The translations under genes and the position numbers were made by a program. From Argentina anserina (lineage: Eukaryota; Streptophyta; Magnoliopsida; Rosales; Rosaceae), in assembly GCF_933775445.1 (NCBI RefSeq), contig NC_065877.1, positions 21,576,001 through 21,640,000 of the forward strand: a DNA stretch of 64,000 nucleotides, given 5' to 3'. Shown one piece after another: positions 34,843 to 47,347 of this stretch (within the stretch, counting starts at the first letter, position 1; the number at the start of each line of letters is the position of its first letter). The notes beneath the pieces were generated by a model. It saw only the letters and a program-made list of their open reading frames with translations. It searched no databases and was not told the origin of the DNA.

Positions 34843-36007
34843 TCATACACCCCGAACCTTTTACCCATATCAAGTCGTAATAAGGGTAGCGACACTAAAA
34901 TTTGACTTTTCGATGCATAAGTTTTTTAAGAAAACTTCATTCACGAAAGTTGTAGGACTCGTCGATATGAGTTCGTAGACACGTGACATGCCCAAATTGA
35001 AGTTCATATGAGAAAGTTATGAATCAAAAAAAAGTGGGTGAATTTTAGAAAATAGTATAAATAGGGGTAAAAATCAAAAAATGGGGAGGAGGAAAATGAA
35101 AACTCAGACTACTATTTACCCAAGGTGAAACCCGATTTCACCACCGCCGATTCTCCCTCCTCCGACCACCACTCCGGCTGCCATTGGTTGCGTTGGAAGC
35201 GCACGGTCGACCCGGTCATGTATATGGTGGTGGCGCACAACCTCTCGCTTTTTGTGGCCGCTGCAACAACGTGAAGCCGAGCAGCCTCGTCGGTGCCACT
35301 CACTCCTCTGGCCATCATAGGCCATGAAACTAGTATCAAAAATAGCGCAAGGAGTCGTGTATCATACCCTTCAAAGAAATCGAGCCAACTCACATCGAGG
35401 TAAGAGAATCGACGAATTTGAACTCTAGGGTTTCATGAATTGGAGTTTTTCTATTTGTATTCTATTGAGGTGTTTAAACTCATATTTGACCTTAGTAGTG
35501 AATTAGAAAGTTGTTAGAAATGTCCAGTAGATTGTGTTGATGAATTTTGGTAACGATCAGAGGCCGCATGAAGCGTGGCGCCGGAATCCGGCCGAGTTTT
35601 TGGGTTTAAAATAACCCTCTCGGTGTAGGGAATTCATGAATAAGATTGAATCGATGAAGTTAGGAATCGTTAGGATTTACTGAAAATACGGATTTTTGGA
35701 TTGTTAATCGTAAAAATCCACCCGTTAGATCGTTTCTATTTTTCTTCCTAGAGAGCAAGGATTAATTAATCGGATTTACTATATAATTACTCGAGAATGA
35801 GATTCTTGAATTATTTTTTCAATCATATTTGTGCTATACCTTATTTAATTGAACTACGAATGACTTGATCCATTTTAAAGGGTACGTAGGCAGCCCAACT
35901 AAGGTTTGGGTGTAGCCACAAATATTATAGATTAGAATATGGGTTATTATTGATTTAAATCGGATTTGTTTTAAATAAATAGGAAAATTTTGGGTCGGGG
36001 TGTTTCA
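34843..36007 (+). repeat. 5' LTR of the LARD-like element
   Basis: A 1,165-bp repeat from TCATACACC to GGGGTGTTTCA, directly repeated at 38057-39260. Open frames within it on the minus strand are not conserved in the second LTR. Confidence 0.88.
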
Positions 36008-36443
36008 TTTGATATCAGAGCATGATCCTATGACCGATGGGCTCATTGAGAGGTGAGAGAAAATATGTTTTTTTGAAACATTTTGGGTCTTTGAAATTTA
36101 AGATTTTTAAGGATTTATGCATGCATGTTTATTGAAATATTATACCTTTGGAAGTTTATATTTTTTGTTATCGTATAAGGTTGTCGATCTAGATTATCGT
36201 TGGTAGATATGTTGATGCTTTAAGAATTGTAGTTATTTAATTTTGGTTGCTATATGATTATATCGTTGGATGATTGGTATGACGTTAATTACATTTGTCA
36301 GAATTAGTGTTAATCGTGTGATTAATTGTTAGATAAAGGTATGCGGATAAACGTTGAGTGTCGTGTCATCGTCCATATTGTAGTTTCGGTTATCTCAGTT
36401 AGTTGGATTGATTAGCTTCGGTGTTGAGTATGAGTTCGAAAAG

Positions 36444-36563
36444 GGTATTGATATATGTTTACGAGTGAGACTCGGGGTGCAGTGGTATTGATATGCGTCT
36501 ATGAGTGAGACTCAGCGTGCAATGGTATTGATATGCGTTTACAAGTGAGACCCGGGGTGCAGT
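36444..36563 (+). repeat. Three 40-bp tandem units inside the LARD-like element
   Basis: Each unit starts GGTATTGATAT and ends GGGGTGCAGT or a close variant. Units are exactly 40 bases: 36444, 36484, 36524. Confidence 0.92.
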
Positions 36564-36769
36564 TACGGACTTAATGATGGAGTTGTTGGGGATATATTGA
36601 GATGCTAGAAGAGAATGGATGAACTAGCAGATTTATTCTATTTATCTTCAGACGCTTGAGAGGTGATGTGGTATAGTCAACAATACCACGACAGCCCGAT
36701 ACCCTCTCCGTTAGCGCAATGTGACGATATTGGGAGGTTGTGAGTACTATTGTTTCCCAGGGGCATATA

Positions 36770-36945
36770 TGATATTGACTAGTGGGGCTAGTCCTCTGAT
36801 GATATGTGGTATTGACTAGCGGGGCTAGTCCTCTGACGATATGATATTGACTAACGGGGCTAGTCCGCTTATTAGATTCTGAGACAGAGGGGATGAACCG
36901 ACAATATGCTGATGATATGATTTTGACTAGCGGGGCTTGTATGGC
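36770..36945 (+). repeat. Tandem ~38-bp units with GACTAGCGGGGCTAGTC
   Basis: The palindrome-like core TTGACTAGCGGGGCTAGTCC occurs three times with small changes, with a fourth diverged copy near 36920. An (AT)~17 tract follows at 36995-37029. Confidence 0.85.
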
Positions 36946-36989
36946 AGAGACTACTGGGTCACTAGAAGAGAGGGGATATATTAGTGGAC

Positions 36990-37031
<42 letters not shown>

Positions 37032-38056
37032 GAGAGTGAAACGACGTACGTGCGACTCATAAGGGTAGTTGTGGTTTTGTTCTGATTGAGTGATGCGATG
37101 GGCATGTGTGTGAAGTATCAAAATTACTAGATTATCGTGTCGATTATTTCTATTTTTGAGAGGCGTATTTATATTATGTGGTATCAACGTTGAGACTATA
37201 TCGTTATTGCTATCTAGCGGGGCTAGTTTCATATATAGATGCTTGATCTAGATTAATGTGTGATGTGAAGATGAGCTGAAAGTGGGATGGATGCTTGTGG
37301 TTTAAGATGAGCTGAAAGCTCCAGGGGTCGACCGATGTTATGTGTCCTAACGCCTCATAGCATGATAGACATTTTTATGAATTTTATAGTTTGTGATTTG
37401 TTATTGTTGATGCCTGAATTTGTTCTAAATGATGTGGAGATCGTTTTGACTGGAGGAGCAGTTGGCTCCAGGTGTTGAGGTGGATTTGTTATTATTAGAA
37501 GTGTCATTTTTGAGAGGAGATTATGCGGAAATTTCGATATGTCTCTTTTGATACTGGTCCCCGCACGACTCTCCTTAGATGTTAGACTATTTTGGTAAAT
37601 CTCCTTTTGACAATGGTCCTTTTGACAATGGTCCTTTTGGATGAATGTTCTACTTCACAGTAATGGATCGATGTGACATCATCGATTATTTAGAGTTGAG
37701 TTACGAGTGGAGAACTCTTGAAGAAAATGTTTGGAGTATAGAGTAACAAGGGTAGTACACAGTTTGATATGTGGTATAATATATGTATTTTGTGACATTC
37801 CTTGTCGGGTTATAGTGTGGTTGGACCACTTATTGACGTGGGTAAGTCTTGGGGGAGATATTTTTATGGACGAGGGTCATTTATAAGGAATGAAGTATTG
37901 AGTTAGTATGTTCCGGTGATCCCTTGTGAAACGATATGTTGAGGGTAATGATGTTGTCTATTTGACATTTAAGATAAGCCCCCCTTCGAGTAATGGGCGT
38001 AAACCTTTTCTTTTACGTAAATTTTGAGGGCGAAATTTTTATAAGAAGGGGAGAAT

Positions 38057-39260
38057 TGATACGCTCCGAAACTTTTACCCATATTGAGAGTCGTAATAAG
38101 GGTAGCAACTCTAAAAGTTGATTTTTCGATGCATAAGTTTTTCGAGAAAACTTCATTAACAAAAGTTTTAGGGCTCGTCTATATGAGTTCGTAGACACGT
38201 GACACGCCCAAATCGAAGTTCGTATGAGGAAGTTATGAATCAAAAAGGAAGTGGGTGAATTTTGGAAAATAGTATAAATTGAGGTAAAAATCAGAAAATG
38301 GAAACTTAGGCTACTGTTCACTCGAGGTAAACCCCGATTTCGCCACCACCGGTTCTCCCTCCTCCGGCCACCATTCCGGCTGCCATTGTTTGCGTTGGAA
38401 GCGCACGGCCGACCCGGTCATGTCTGTGGTGGTAGTGGCGCACCACCTCTCGCCGCCTAGTGGCTGCTGCAACGATGTGAAGCCGAGCGGTCTCGTCGGT
38501 GCCGCTCACTCATCCGGCCATCATATGCCATGAAACTAGTACCAAAAGGAGCGCAAGGAGTCGTGTACATACCCTCTAAAGGAATCAAGCCAACTCGCCT
38601 CGAGGTAAGAGAATCGACGAATTTTAATTCTAGAGTTTCATGAATTGGGGCTTTTATATTTTTATTTGATTGAGGTGTTTAGACTCAGATTTGGCCTTCG
38701 TAGTGAATTGGAAAGTTATTATAAATGTCGAGTATATTATGTTGATGAAATTTGGTGATGATCATAGGCCGCCGGAACAGTGGCGGTGCCGCCACTGCTG
38801 ACGGTGTGTGGCGCCGGAATCCGGCCGAGTTTTGAGGTTGAAAATAACCCTCTGGGTGTAGGAAATTCATGAATAGATTGTGAGATTGAATCGATTAAGT
38901 TAAGAATTGTTAGGATTTACTAAAAATACGGAATTCGGATTGTTAATTATGAAAATCCACCCATTGGATCGTTTCTATTTTTTGTCCTAGAGAGCAAAGA
39001 TTAATTAATCGGATTTACCAGCTGAGTTGGTTATTTAATTACTCGAGAATGAGATTCTTGACATATTTCTTCGATCATATTTGTGTTGTACCTTATTTAA
39101 TTGAATTATGAATGACTTGATCCCTTTTAAAGGGTACGTAGGCAGCCAAACCAAGGTATGCGTGCAGCCACAAATATTCTAGATTAGAATATGGGTTATT
39201 ATTGATTTAAATCGGATTTTTTTTTGCGTAAATAGGAAAATGTTGGGTCGGGGTGTTTCA
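38057..39260 (+). repeat. 3' LTR of the LARD-like element
   Basis: A 1,204-bp repeat from TGATACGCTCC to GGGGTGTTTCA. It has extra bases relative to the 5' copy, for example near 38775-38815. Confidence 0.88.
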
Positions 39261-39265
39261 GAGTA

Positions 39266-42200
39266 TGTGTCCAAATAGGAGAAGGAAATGAAATCCGAGT
39301 CCTAAAAAGGAAACCTAAGTCGATTAGGAAAGCTCTCTTGTGTCGGATTTGTCATGAAGGAGCACAAGATGGTTCTAGAAGATCACATGGCTTGCACAAG
39401 TGTTATCAACATGAGAAGGAAATGGATAAAGCCCAAACTATGTCGAATATCCGATAAGGGCACGGAAAAGGAAGATAAAGGGATTGAATTTAAGTCATAC
39501 AAGGAATCCTTATTGCATTTGGAGATAATCAATTCTTAGAACGAAGGGAATAAGGATATGACGCACAAAAAATGTTGTTTTCTTTTAGGATTTGGATTCT
39601 ACTATCTTTTGATTGGTTGAAGCAATTTGAAGAACAAGCAACCTAGGCTTGCCGACCTCTCTATATATGGAGACCATTGTGCATCAATCTTGGTACCACA
39701 TCAGACACAATCAACACACAAGAGAAAGACCCTTCGCCCTCCTTCCCTTCATCCTTGAAACCGTGAGCAACCTTGGAGAATTCTCAAGAGTTTCGACGAC
39801 TAAGAAGTTTCACCATCATCGATTCAACATCACCTCAACTCTTGTAGTGATTTCGACCAACAAGTTGTATTCCATATCTTGAACTTCTTGAATTCGATAT
39901 CTTTTTTGTTTTCTTATTCAATGGAATCTATTTTAGGTTTTATCCTTTGGTTGTTTCACATGTCTTCTAGATCGAAGTTTAATTGGTTGTTTGTTAACCG
40001 ATGCTAGTACATATTAGGATTTGCTAGACTATATAATTTTGTTATATGCATGCTTGCAGTTGATTCTGTGCAACTTCCAATACATGTTTATTGCGTTTAT
40101 TCTAGAATGCATGCTAGGGCTTTCATGATAGATGTGGTTGCTAGTAGTTTGGATGCCATGATCATTGGGTTCGAATTGCATAAGTAGATGGGTTTCAACT
40201 TGAGTAATTAGGGTTTAAGGTACTAAGGTTGCTTCTAATCAATTTGTCTTTCACGTTCTTATTGTGTTTGATATGTTAAGATTGTGAGGTTGCGTATCAT
40301 TGTTTTTGCATGTTAGATAGATAAGTTTCTCTACAAAGATGATTATTCACCATAGTTAATCTTGAAGTATTAAGGGGAGTTAAGTTCAATGACGAGACAT
40401 GATGGCTTATCTTCTGATTGATGGCTTGTATATCATATGTTCCACTTCAAAAACAATAGAATGATCTAAGACTACATGTGTGCATGATAATTACTTCCAT
40501 ATCATCCATTCATCTCTTAAAGTTGTGTTTGTGCTCTATGTCAGTCAATTTGATTGTAAATCCCTGATTCATTGTATAGTGTAAATTGTAATCGAAAATA
40601 GATTAGTACTTTAGAGTACCCTACATCTTAGGGAGTGAATGATAAAACATGTGCTTGCTCTTACTACATTCGATAGAGATTTTAAATTTGTGAATTCTTG
40701 AATACCTTGTGTGTCTAGGATGTCAATAATAATTGAAACATTTTACATGTGTCAAGTGCAGGGACGAAGTTAGGATTTAAATTTAGCCCAAGCTAAAACA
40801 CATTAACTTGGAAATTGGCTATGCAATTATATTCACTACTATAACTGGAAATCCCATATTTTATTGCCAACAGTTTCACCAATAAAATTGGAATTCAGAA
40901 TGCCTATGTTAGAAATAGCATAAAAGAAAAGTAATATTATTTATAAGGGTTAATATAGTAAATAAAAAAGTAAAATAAAAAAGAAAGTAAACAATTAATA
41001 ATGAGAGTTTTCAATCCTACAAACTCTCCCAAACAACTAAATAAAAGGAGCACACGCTCTAACATTCAATTGGACAATAAAATAAGATGTTTCCTTCATA
41101 AGAAATAAACATTACGCATGTTAAATCACGTCTTTCCGTATGCGCCTTGGCATGCGTAGGAATCACGTCATCCCGTATACGCCTTGGCATGTGTAGGAAG
41201 GCTAATTCATATAATAGTGGGATACGTGCTTAATTATATAGGATATTTGTATCAAACAAGAAAGCTGCACGGGCTATAGCCTAGCCAACCCTCTTCAATC
41301 CTCCATCCCTGGTCAAGCCATCACGTCCTAGGTCTAAGAAGATTTTACTATTGCTACCACAGTGACAGTTTTAACAAGAATCAAGGAAATATCTTTGGGT
41401 GTTGGTAAGTATTAGCCAAGAATAACAAAGCCCCAAATCATTGTACTAGTTACATATTTACAATATGTCACGGTTATTAGAAAGCGATTGCTCCTAGCAT
41501 AAAGTTGAGAGTTCGTTCTCCGTCTGGCGGCAAGCCATATCACAGTCATCAGATGAGATTTGTTGTCTTCTTGTGGGTTTGGTGTGTGCCGATATACCTG
41601 ATTAAGTTTGGATCGTGCTTGGTGGTTGTGAGACAGAAGAGAAGTGAGTGTATCGGGATATGTTTGTGCTTCTCTAGACAATAGGATTGCGTGGCTAGTG
41701 CTAGGGTGGCCAGATGGTGATGACCTAGTGGCGCGCAAATAGTTTTGAATCATTTTTTTATCTGATCTGGGCTACTCTCTTAAGTGTCTAATCTAAACAA
41801 AACTACAGAAGTACGATAGCTTGGGGCGGCAGAGTTGGCCCAGCGTCGAAAGGAGGGGTGACCTTCTGGTGGTGGCTGACGTGAAGCTGTATCAGAGCTA
41901 GCCATGGCCGTTTTCCTCTCTCCAAATAAGATTCAGGCTCTTTTTAAGCCCAAACTAATTAATTTTTTTTATTTCTAATTATTATTTAATAGTTATGTTG
42001 CGTGTTTTCCGCATATAAGCCCATATTTAAGGAGTGTCGGGCTGCGTGTTGTGTGCACTCAATGTGCATTGTCTGCTCTAACTAGGCAGCTAGTTTCTTA
42101 CTTTATCAAATGGTCATCACTGCCTAGTGGGTACAATGAGACCAAGTGTCATCAGAATTATCTTTCGGCGACAGCATAACTGGAGAGTTGTTGTATTAGA

Positions 42201-43260
42201 CATTAAGATATGTAATTGTTGCTTCATCATTTTTACTTTTTAGTGTTATGTATCTATTGATCTCTCTAGTATGTCACCATTGTTTCAAAACAAAGAGAGT
42301 CGTCATTAGAGTGGTACGTTTTACTAGTTAGTGTTTTGTTGAGTACTTGTTTCAGTTGTTTGTATGTAATTCTAATATTATTTCAAATATTTGTATCAGG
42401 GGATTTAAATTTCACGTCCTCCTTGTTTGCTTCATTAATTAATATCATTTACTTTTTTGTTTGAAAAAAGGATGTCAAGCAAAGGAAATATATAATGGCC
42501 AAAATGTGTGTCCTTGCTAATTTTTTTTAAATAAGGTAAATAACTCAAATAAGTGCAAATTATCATTTGGTCTAGTGACAGTCTCCCTTTGTTAAGTAGG
42601 ATATTGCAAGTTTGACTCACAATAAACTGGTTGTAGAATTTCAGTTGTTTACCCCATAAAAAGATGTACACTACAAGGAATACAACGTTCTACTTGCTGA
42701 ACTATTTTTTTATATTTTAAGTAGAATAATCAAAGTTGTTATATCGAAATTAAGTTCTATGCATAAAGCGGCTTATTTATTTCTTAAACCACGTGATCTC
42801 TCATTATTTTCCAAAACCACGGCACGGTTAATTGTTTTAGTTTTTCAAAACCGCCATTCTAGAATTATCTGTTGATCTATAAAATGGCTTTCAGTGAGTG
42901 GGTTATTGTATCATACAAACAATCTATTTCTTGCTAGCTACTTGTACGTGTAGTAAAAGTTTATTTTCTATAGCCCAAATGATCAGAGTCGATGTCTTTG
43001 AGATCTCTGGTGGTCAAGATGAAGATAGAGATGATTCAATTGAGAAGGTATATTGTTCTAAGACAACCATCGAATCAATGATTTACAAAGCCAAGAGGTA
43101 TAGATTCATTTTTTAGAATAATACCTACAACACGACTGAAGTGATTCTTCAAATTCTACTTATTTTTAATGTTTTTTGTTGTTTATAGCATTTTTTGATT
43201 AAGAATTTAATATGTATGAGTAGTGCTCTTCATAATACGAAGGTCACCAACCTTATATTA
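39266..43260. other. Intergenic stretch with repeat fragments
   Basis: No gene supported. A segment near 39640-40000 (TATATATGG then a pyrimidine-rich leader) looks like part of an unpaired LTR. A ~37-bp unit (CGCCTTGGCATGYGTAGG) is duplicated near 41126-41200. Sequence at 42060-42480 resembles the 3' end of the LINE-type insertion at 43278-44373. A short A run (42465-42470) lies near its right end. Confidence 0.5.
42060..42480 (+). mobile_element. LINE-type 3' end fragment, diverged relative of 43278-44373
   Basis: Shared order of blocks with 43985-44360: CTAGTTTCTTACTTTATCAAATGG, CTGCCTAGTGG, TTTCAAAACAAA-GAG, GTTAGTGTTTTGTTGAGTAC, TTGTTTGCTTCATTAA. The tail is short (GAAAAAAGG). Flanking duplication not identified. 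Confidence 0.45.
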
Positions 43261-43277
43261 AAGTTTCGGTCATGAAT

Positions 43278-44373
43278 AAGTGACAAAGAAGTTGCGAACC
43301 AGAGACAAAAAGTAGGGTTCTCGGCCATGTCCGCCGGCGTGTACTTTGCCGTCGTCGGACAAGGCTTGTTGGCACTGTGCGGGTCTGAGGAGATGTGTCG
43401 AGGCTCTTTGATCACGACTTTTGGTTATTTCAGGAAGTCTTCGTCAGTGTTGTTGGGGTTGTAGAGAGGAGATGGAGTGGCGGCGGTTGGTCTCTGGCTT
43501 AAACACTGTGGTCTGCCTTGATGGAGAAGCTGGACGTTGCAGGTGCGACGGCTTCTAGGTGGTGGTGTGATGGTGGTGACGTATCGCTTTGGATTTGTGG
43601 CGGCACGGCTCAGATATGATCGATATGATCTAATTTGTCTTGGATTCGATCGGGTTGTGTTGGTAGGCTAGGGACAACGCGTCTCTATGGATTGGCATGG
43701 CTATTGCTTCTAGGATGGCGGCGTTCTGGTGAATGGTGAGGATCGATGCAATCGGCGGACCGATGGCAATGGCTGCAGTGTGATTCGGCGGGATTTGGCT
43801 GACGTCATGTTGTTTTCCGGCGCCCTTGAATAAGGTTTCAGTTTGGGCTTTGATGTTGGGCCCAAACCAAAGTATTTTGCTATTGTTTGTTTTTTGTTTG
43901 TGTTATATTGTTATGTTAATAAGTTCCTACCTTAGTTGTGTAGGATTAGTCGGGTTTCATGTCTGAGAGTGCACTTTTTGTATCTTGTTTGCTCTAGGTA
44001 GACGGCGAGTTACTTGCTTTGTCAAATGGTAGTTGCCGCCTAGTAGAAGAGTGAAGTTGAGTGTCGTCGGATTTATTTTCCAGCGGCAACATAGTGGGAA
44101 AACTGTGTTATTAGCCATTATTTTTCGCAGTAGTCGAGTTATCTTTCCGGTATTTCACCACTATTTTAAAACAAATAGAGTAGCCGCTAGTGCACTCTTT
44201 GTTAGTTGGTGCTTAGTTGAGTACAAGTTTGTAGAGATATCTGATAATATTTCAAGTCTTGTAATCAAGGGTTTAGGTTTAATCTCCCCCCCCCCCTTGT
44301 ATTTGTCTGTTTCATTAAGCAAGGTTCGAGGATAGCCTCACAAGCCCTCTTTTCTAAAAAAAAAAAGAAGAAG
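43278..44373 (+). mobile_element. 5'-truncated non-LTR (LINE-type) insertion with 17-bp TSD
   Basis: A perfect 17-base direct repeat AAGTTTCGGTCATGAAT flanks the insert (43261-43277 and 44374-44390). The 3' end is an A-rich tail (about 44356-44373, A run followed by GAAGAAG). A long duplication plus a poly(A) tail at one end is the signature of target-primed reverse transcription. The ~1.1-kb body is GC-richer, has GGTGGTGG and GGCGGC runs and no intact RT frame, so it is a 5'-truncated copy or SINE-like derivative. Confidence 0.85.
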
Positions 44374-44390
44374 AAGTTTCGGTCATGAAT

Positions 44391-45359
44391 CGATAATTTT
44401 AGCGTTAAATTTTTCGTTTTAGATTATCTCTAAAAAAATTTCAGCTAAATCAATTTACATTCATGGATGATATAAGTTTAACTTAAACTGTTCTTATTCA
44501 TAATTTGTATATAATGTTTATGAATACCAATACGTTAATCAAATTTACTAAACATTTTCAAAGATGATTTGCTCATAAAAAAAATGATGCAAGAATTATT
44601 TTTCCGGAACCCCGGCCGGAACTATTTTATGGTTTAAGATCGATTGTCATTAGTCATCTTGGTTGACAATTTACTACATCATGATGATCATCTTAGCCAG
44701 AAATTCAAAAATTCAAAAATCATATATAGCTGTGTTTGATTCTATAAATTAGACATATATTGACCACAAATCTAAAAAGAAAATCTAATAATATTTAATA
44801 TTTAAAAGAACAGTTAGTACCTGACGTTAATGGGATAAATATTAACCACAATTGGAAGGCCATATTTTTTTTTTGGTCAATGGGAAGGCCATATTAGATG
44901 ATAGTCAATATTTGGAATGTATTTAAAACATTTCGTTCGGATAAAATATTCATCATGCATGGTAATTAATAAAGTTTTTAAATATGATAAAGCGTATATA
45001 ATGACATATAAGAAAATCCATATGCCAGATTTCGTCCAACATATTTCCAATTTTCCATGCATGCATGTATTTGTTTTCGCCACCTTTTATAATTGGTAAC
45101 AAAATGAAATCTGAGACTCAATTATATTGGTCAGTCATGTATGCAATAAACATGCATGAACATAGACACTCCCTTCATTTCCAATATCTTTTATATAAAT
45201 CCAGAAAGAGAAGTACCAGCTCTTGTGTCTAAAATCTAAATCCTCTTATAACCAAATATAAATAAAATCTAAATCCTCTATTACTGTTTCTACACCGTAG
45301 TAATCTTCTTCCACTACGTAAATTATGCATAAAATACACTCTCATTTCTCTTCTGGAAA
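44391..45359. other. Intergenic DNA and promoter side of the MBD gene
   Basis: AT-rich. Nothing coding supported. The last ~150 bases before 45360 would be promoter and 5' leader. Confidence 0.45.
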
Positions 45360-46949
45360 ATGTCTCAACAGCTTCCCCAAAAAAATGTGTCACAATCCAC
45401 ACCTTCACCTAATATGCCGTCAACCGAGTCATTTGAGGTCGGCTTACAAGCAATGGAAGTAATGACGTAGCTACACACGGGTTATGATGGGTTATACCAC
45501 ACCTCAAATTATATAAAAAAACTTGTCTTTTTAGTTAACTTTTAGTGTAAAAATTTAAATTTTAAATATTAGTTCACTTCAAATTTCTATATATAATTCA
45601 TAAATAATTATAAATTGTTTTTAACCCAACCCATTATGAAATTATGGCTCCACCCTTAATAGGAAGCTAGCACATACAACGAGGAAGGAAGAAGTAAAAA
45701 TGGATTGCTGCAAGGCGAAATCAGCAAAAAAAAAAACGAAAATTTATTGTTGTAAGTATCACGTACTGCCCTCTTGCATGTAATTATTTCTGGGGTCACA
45801 GACTCACAGCTAATTATATTAATTAAGTTAATTGGTTGAATAATTACACAGGAAACAATATCGCCGCTGTTACTCAATACGGGAAGCTGCAACACAACGA
45901 AGCGTCAATCTGAAGCCACTGTCCGATCCTTAACCTTGCTTTGCAAGAGAGACAAAAGGCCAAGAGGAGGAAACATGCGACGTTGCCAGCCGGAGATATG
46001 GAAGTCTCTTTTGAGCTTCCAGAAGATCTTGAGAACGTAGCATTAATTTAATTTCTTCATTCAAATATTTGAATGTGTATTATGAATATTTGATATGGAA
46101 GTCTCATATTTTACGTGTTTGTGGATGCATTCCAGTCACTGTGGAGGACTAGAGAGACTATTAGTACTCATGGTGCGCCTCGTCGATTTAATTTGTCCGA
46201 AAGGCTCGATGGATGGAGGGTGGAGCGCAGAAAGAGAATCAGTGGTCATCGTGATACGGTAATTTATATTTGATTAATAATTAATTGTTTTCCCTACATC
46301 ACCTACTACATATATGAGATGAATTTACTGTGAACAGTTTTCTTTTTCTCGTTTCTTTTTCTAACTACAACCCCCTCAGAGACTCTTGACCTCAAAACTG
46401 AAAATGATCTAATTCTCTATAGTTTCTTATAAAAGCCCTTTTTAAGTTATATTCTAATGTACGTAGCATAACATTTAGAAGGATGAATTGTTTCGTGCAG
46501 TATTTCTGTCACAAGAAATCTAAGAGGTACTTGCGATGGATACGTGAGGTGGTCCAATTTGTATGTACGTTACGGGGGGAGAAGGCGAATTGACAATGGC
46601 AAATCAGAAGAAGATAAATCAGTGAGTTAGATCAACCAATATACATACACAAGCTTATATGTGGCTTAAAATGTATAATGCATGTACTCTAATTAAGCTT
46701 CTAACGTTTGTTATGCAATGTCTGCTTAATTTGGAATAGGCTGATAATGAGAAGTCAAATACAAGATCACCGTCATCATCAGGCAACAGAAACTCCAGTA
46801 CTGATGCTAGTGATGAAGGCAGCGACCAGATAAAAACCACAGAGAAGCGAAGAGGATTTGGAATCCCCTTGCGGCAACCTCTAAGTGGTGATGCTTCCAT
46901 CCGTACTAGGGCAGGAGGTGCGCCAACAAATACTTCATCTCCACGCTGA
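45360..46949 (+). CDS. Methyl-CpG-binding-domain (MBD) protein, five-exon model
   Basis: Model exons: 45360-45458, 45950-46036, 46136-46258, 46501-46560, 46740-46949. All junctions are GT-AG and all are phase 0, giving 192 residues. The start is MSQQLPQKNVSQSTPSPN. A basic stretch RQKAKRRKHA follows, then the MBD: LSERLDGWRVERRKRISGHR in exon 3 and DTYFCHKKSKRYLRWIREVV across exons 3-4. This fits the plant MBD pattern of GW..ERR.R.SG...D.YY......FRS..EV. The tail is Ser/Arg-rich and ends TNTSSPR. Such proteins bind methylated DNA in the nucleus. Cys replaces the second conserved aromatic after Asp-x-Tyr, and the FRS triplet reads LRW, so methyl-CpG binding may be reduced. Exon 1 and its link to exon 2 are the least certain part. 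Confidence 0.65.
45459..45658. mobile_element. Small MITE-like insertion in intron 1 of the MBD gene
   Basis: It starts TGACGTAGCTA and ends ATGGCTCCACCC, with GGGTTATGATGGGTTA near the left end and its complement AACCCAACCCATTATG near the right. The exon 1 donor lies exactly at its left edge. Related end sequences occur at 56447-56870. Confidence 0.5.
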
Positions 46950-47060
46950 ACCCCACGCTGAACCAATCCAACAGCAGCAACAATGTCCCAACGTACATTG
47001 TGCCTCCAGCAGATGAGCAGAACAATCAGTAGATGATGATCTTTACAGTGATCTTGCCCC

Positions 47061-47347
47061 TAATAGTTTTTATGAATATGGAGATTTTAGAGAGAAACCT
47101 GAATTTGATATTCTTGAATAATGAAGAGGCTGCTTCAGATGCTACCCTAGCTACTGTATCTCTTACAATATATAGTAGAGACTGACCAACTATGGAGGGA
47201 CACGTGCAGCTGGTCTAGTGAACAAGGCGACACAGCATGCAATACAACATAATCTAGCTAAGTTGAACTAGAAGACAAGGCAGCTAATTAATACAATTAA
47301 GACAACAAAATTAAGACAATGCTAATTTAAACCTTGTTCTCATAATA
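47061..47347 (-). repeat. 3' LTR of the young copia element
   Basis: 287 bp, paired with 52627-52913. The last seven codons and stop of pol (ending ENKV) lie inside it. Confidence 0.96.

Larger units (their letters stand above)
34843..39260 (+). mobile_element. Non-autonomous LTR retrotransposon with long LTRs (LARD-like)
   Basis: Two direct repeats of ~1.17-1.20 kb (34843-36007 and 38057-39260) enclose a 2,049-bp interior. The element is flanked by the 5-bp duplication GAGTA (34838-34842 and 39261-39265). A Met-tRNA-like PBS (TTTGATATCAGAGC) follows the first LTR, and a purine tract (AAGGGGAGAA) precedes the second. The interior has no gag or pol frame. The sequence before the PPT (TTTTGAGGGCGAAATTTTTA) resembles the end of Ty3 chromovirus-type pol regions from memory, so a Ty3-related parent is likely. 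The LTRs have many differences, indicating an old insertion. The first LTR begins TC instead of TG. Confidence 0.88.

Noticed and set aside
41629..41650. miR156-like string GACAGAAGAGAAGTGAG
   Set aside because: Has an extra base relative to miR156, and the flanks pair over only short stretches, so no convincing precursor hairpin.
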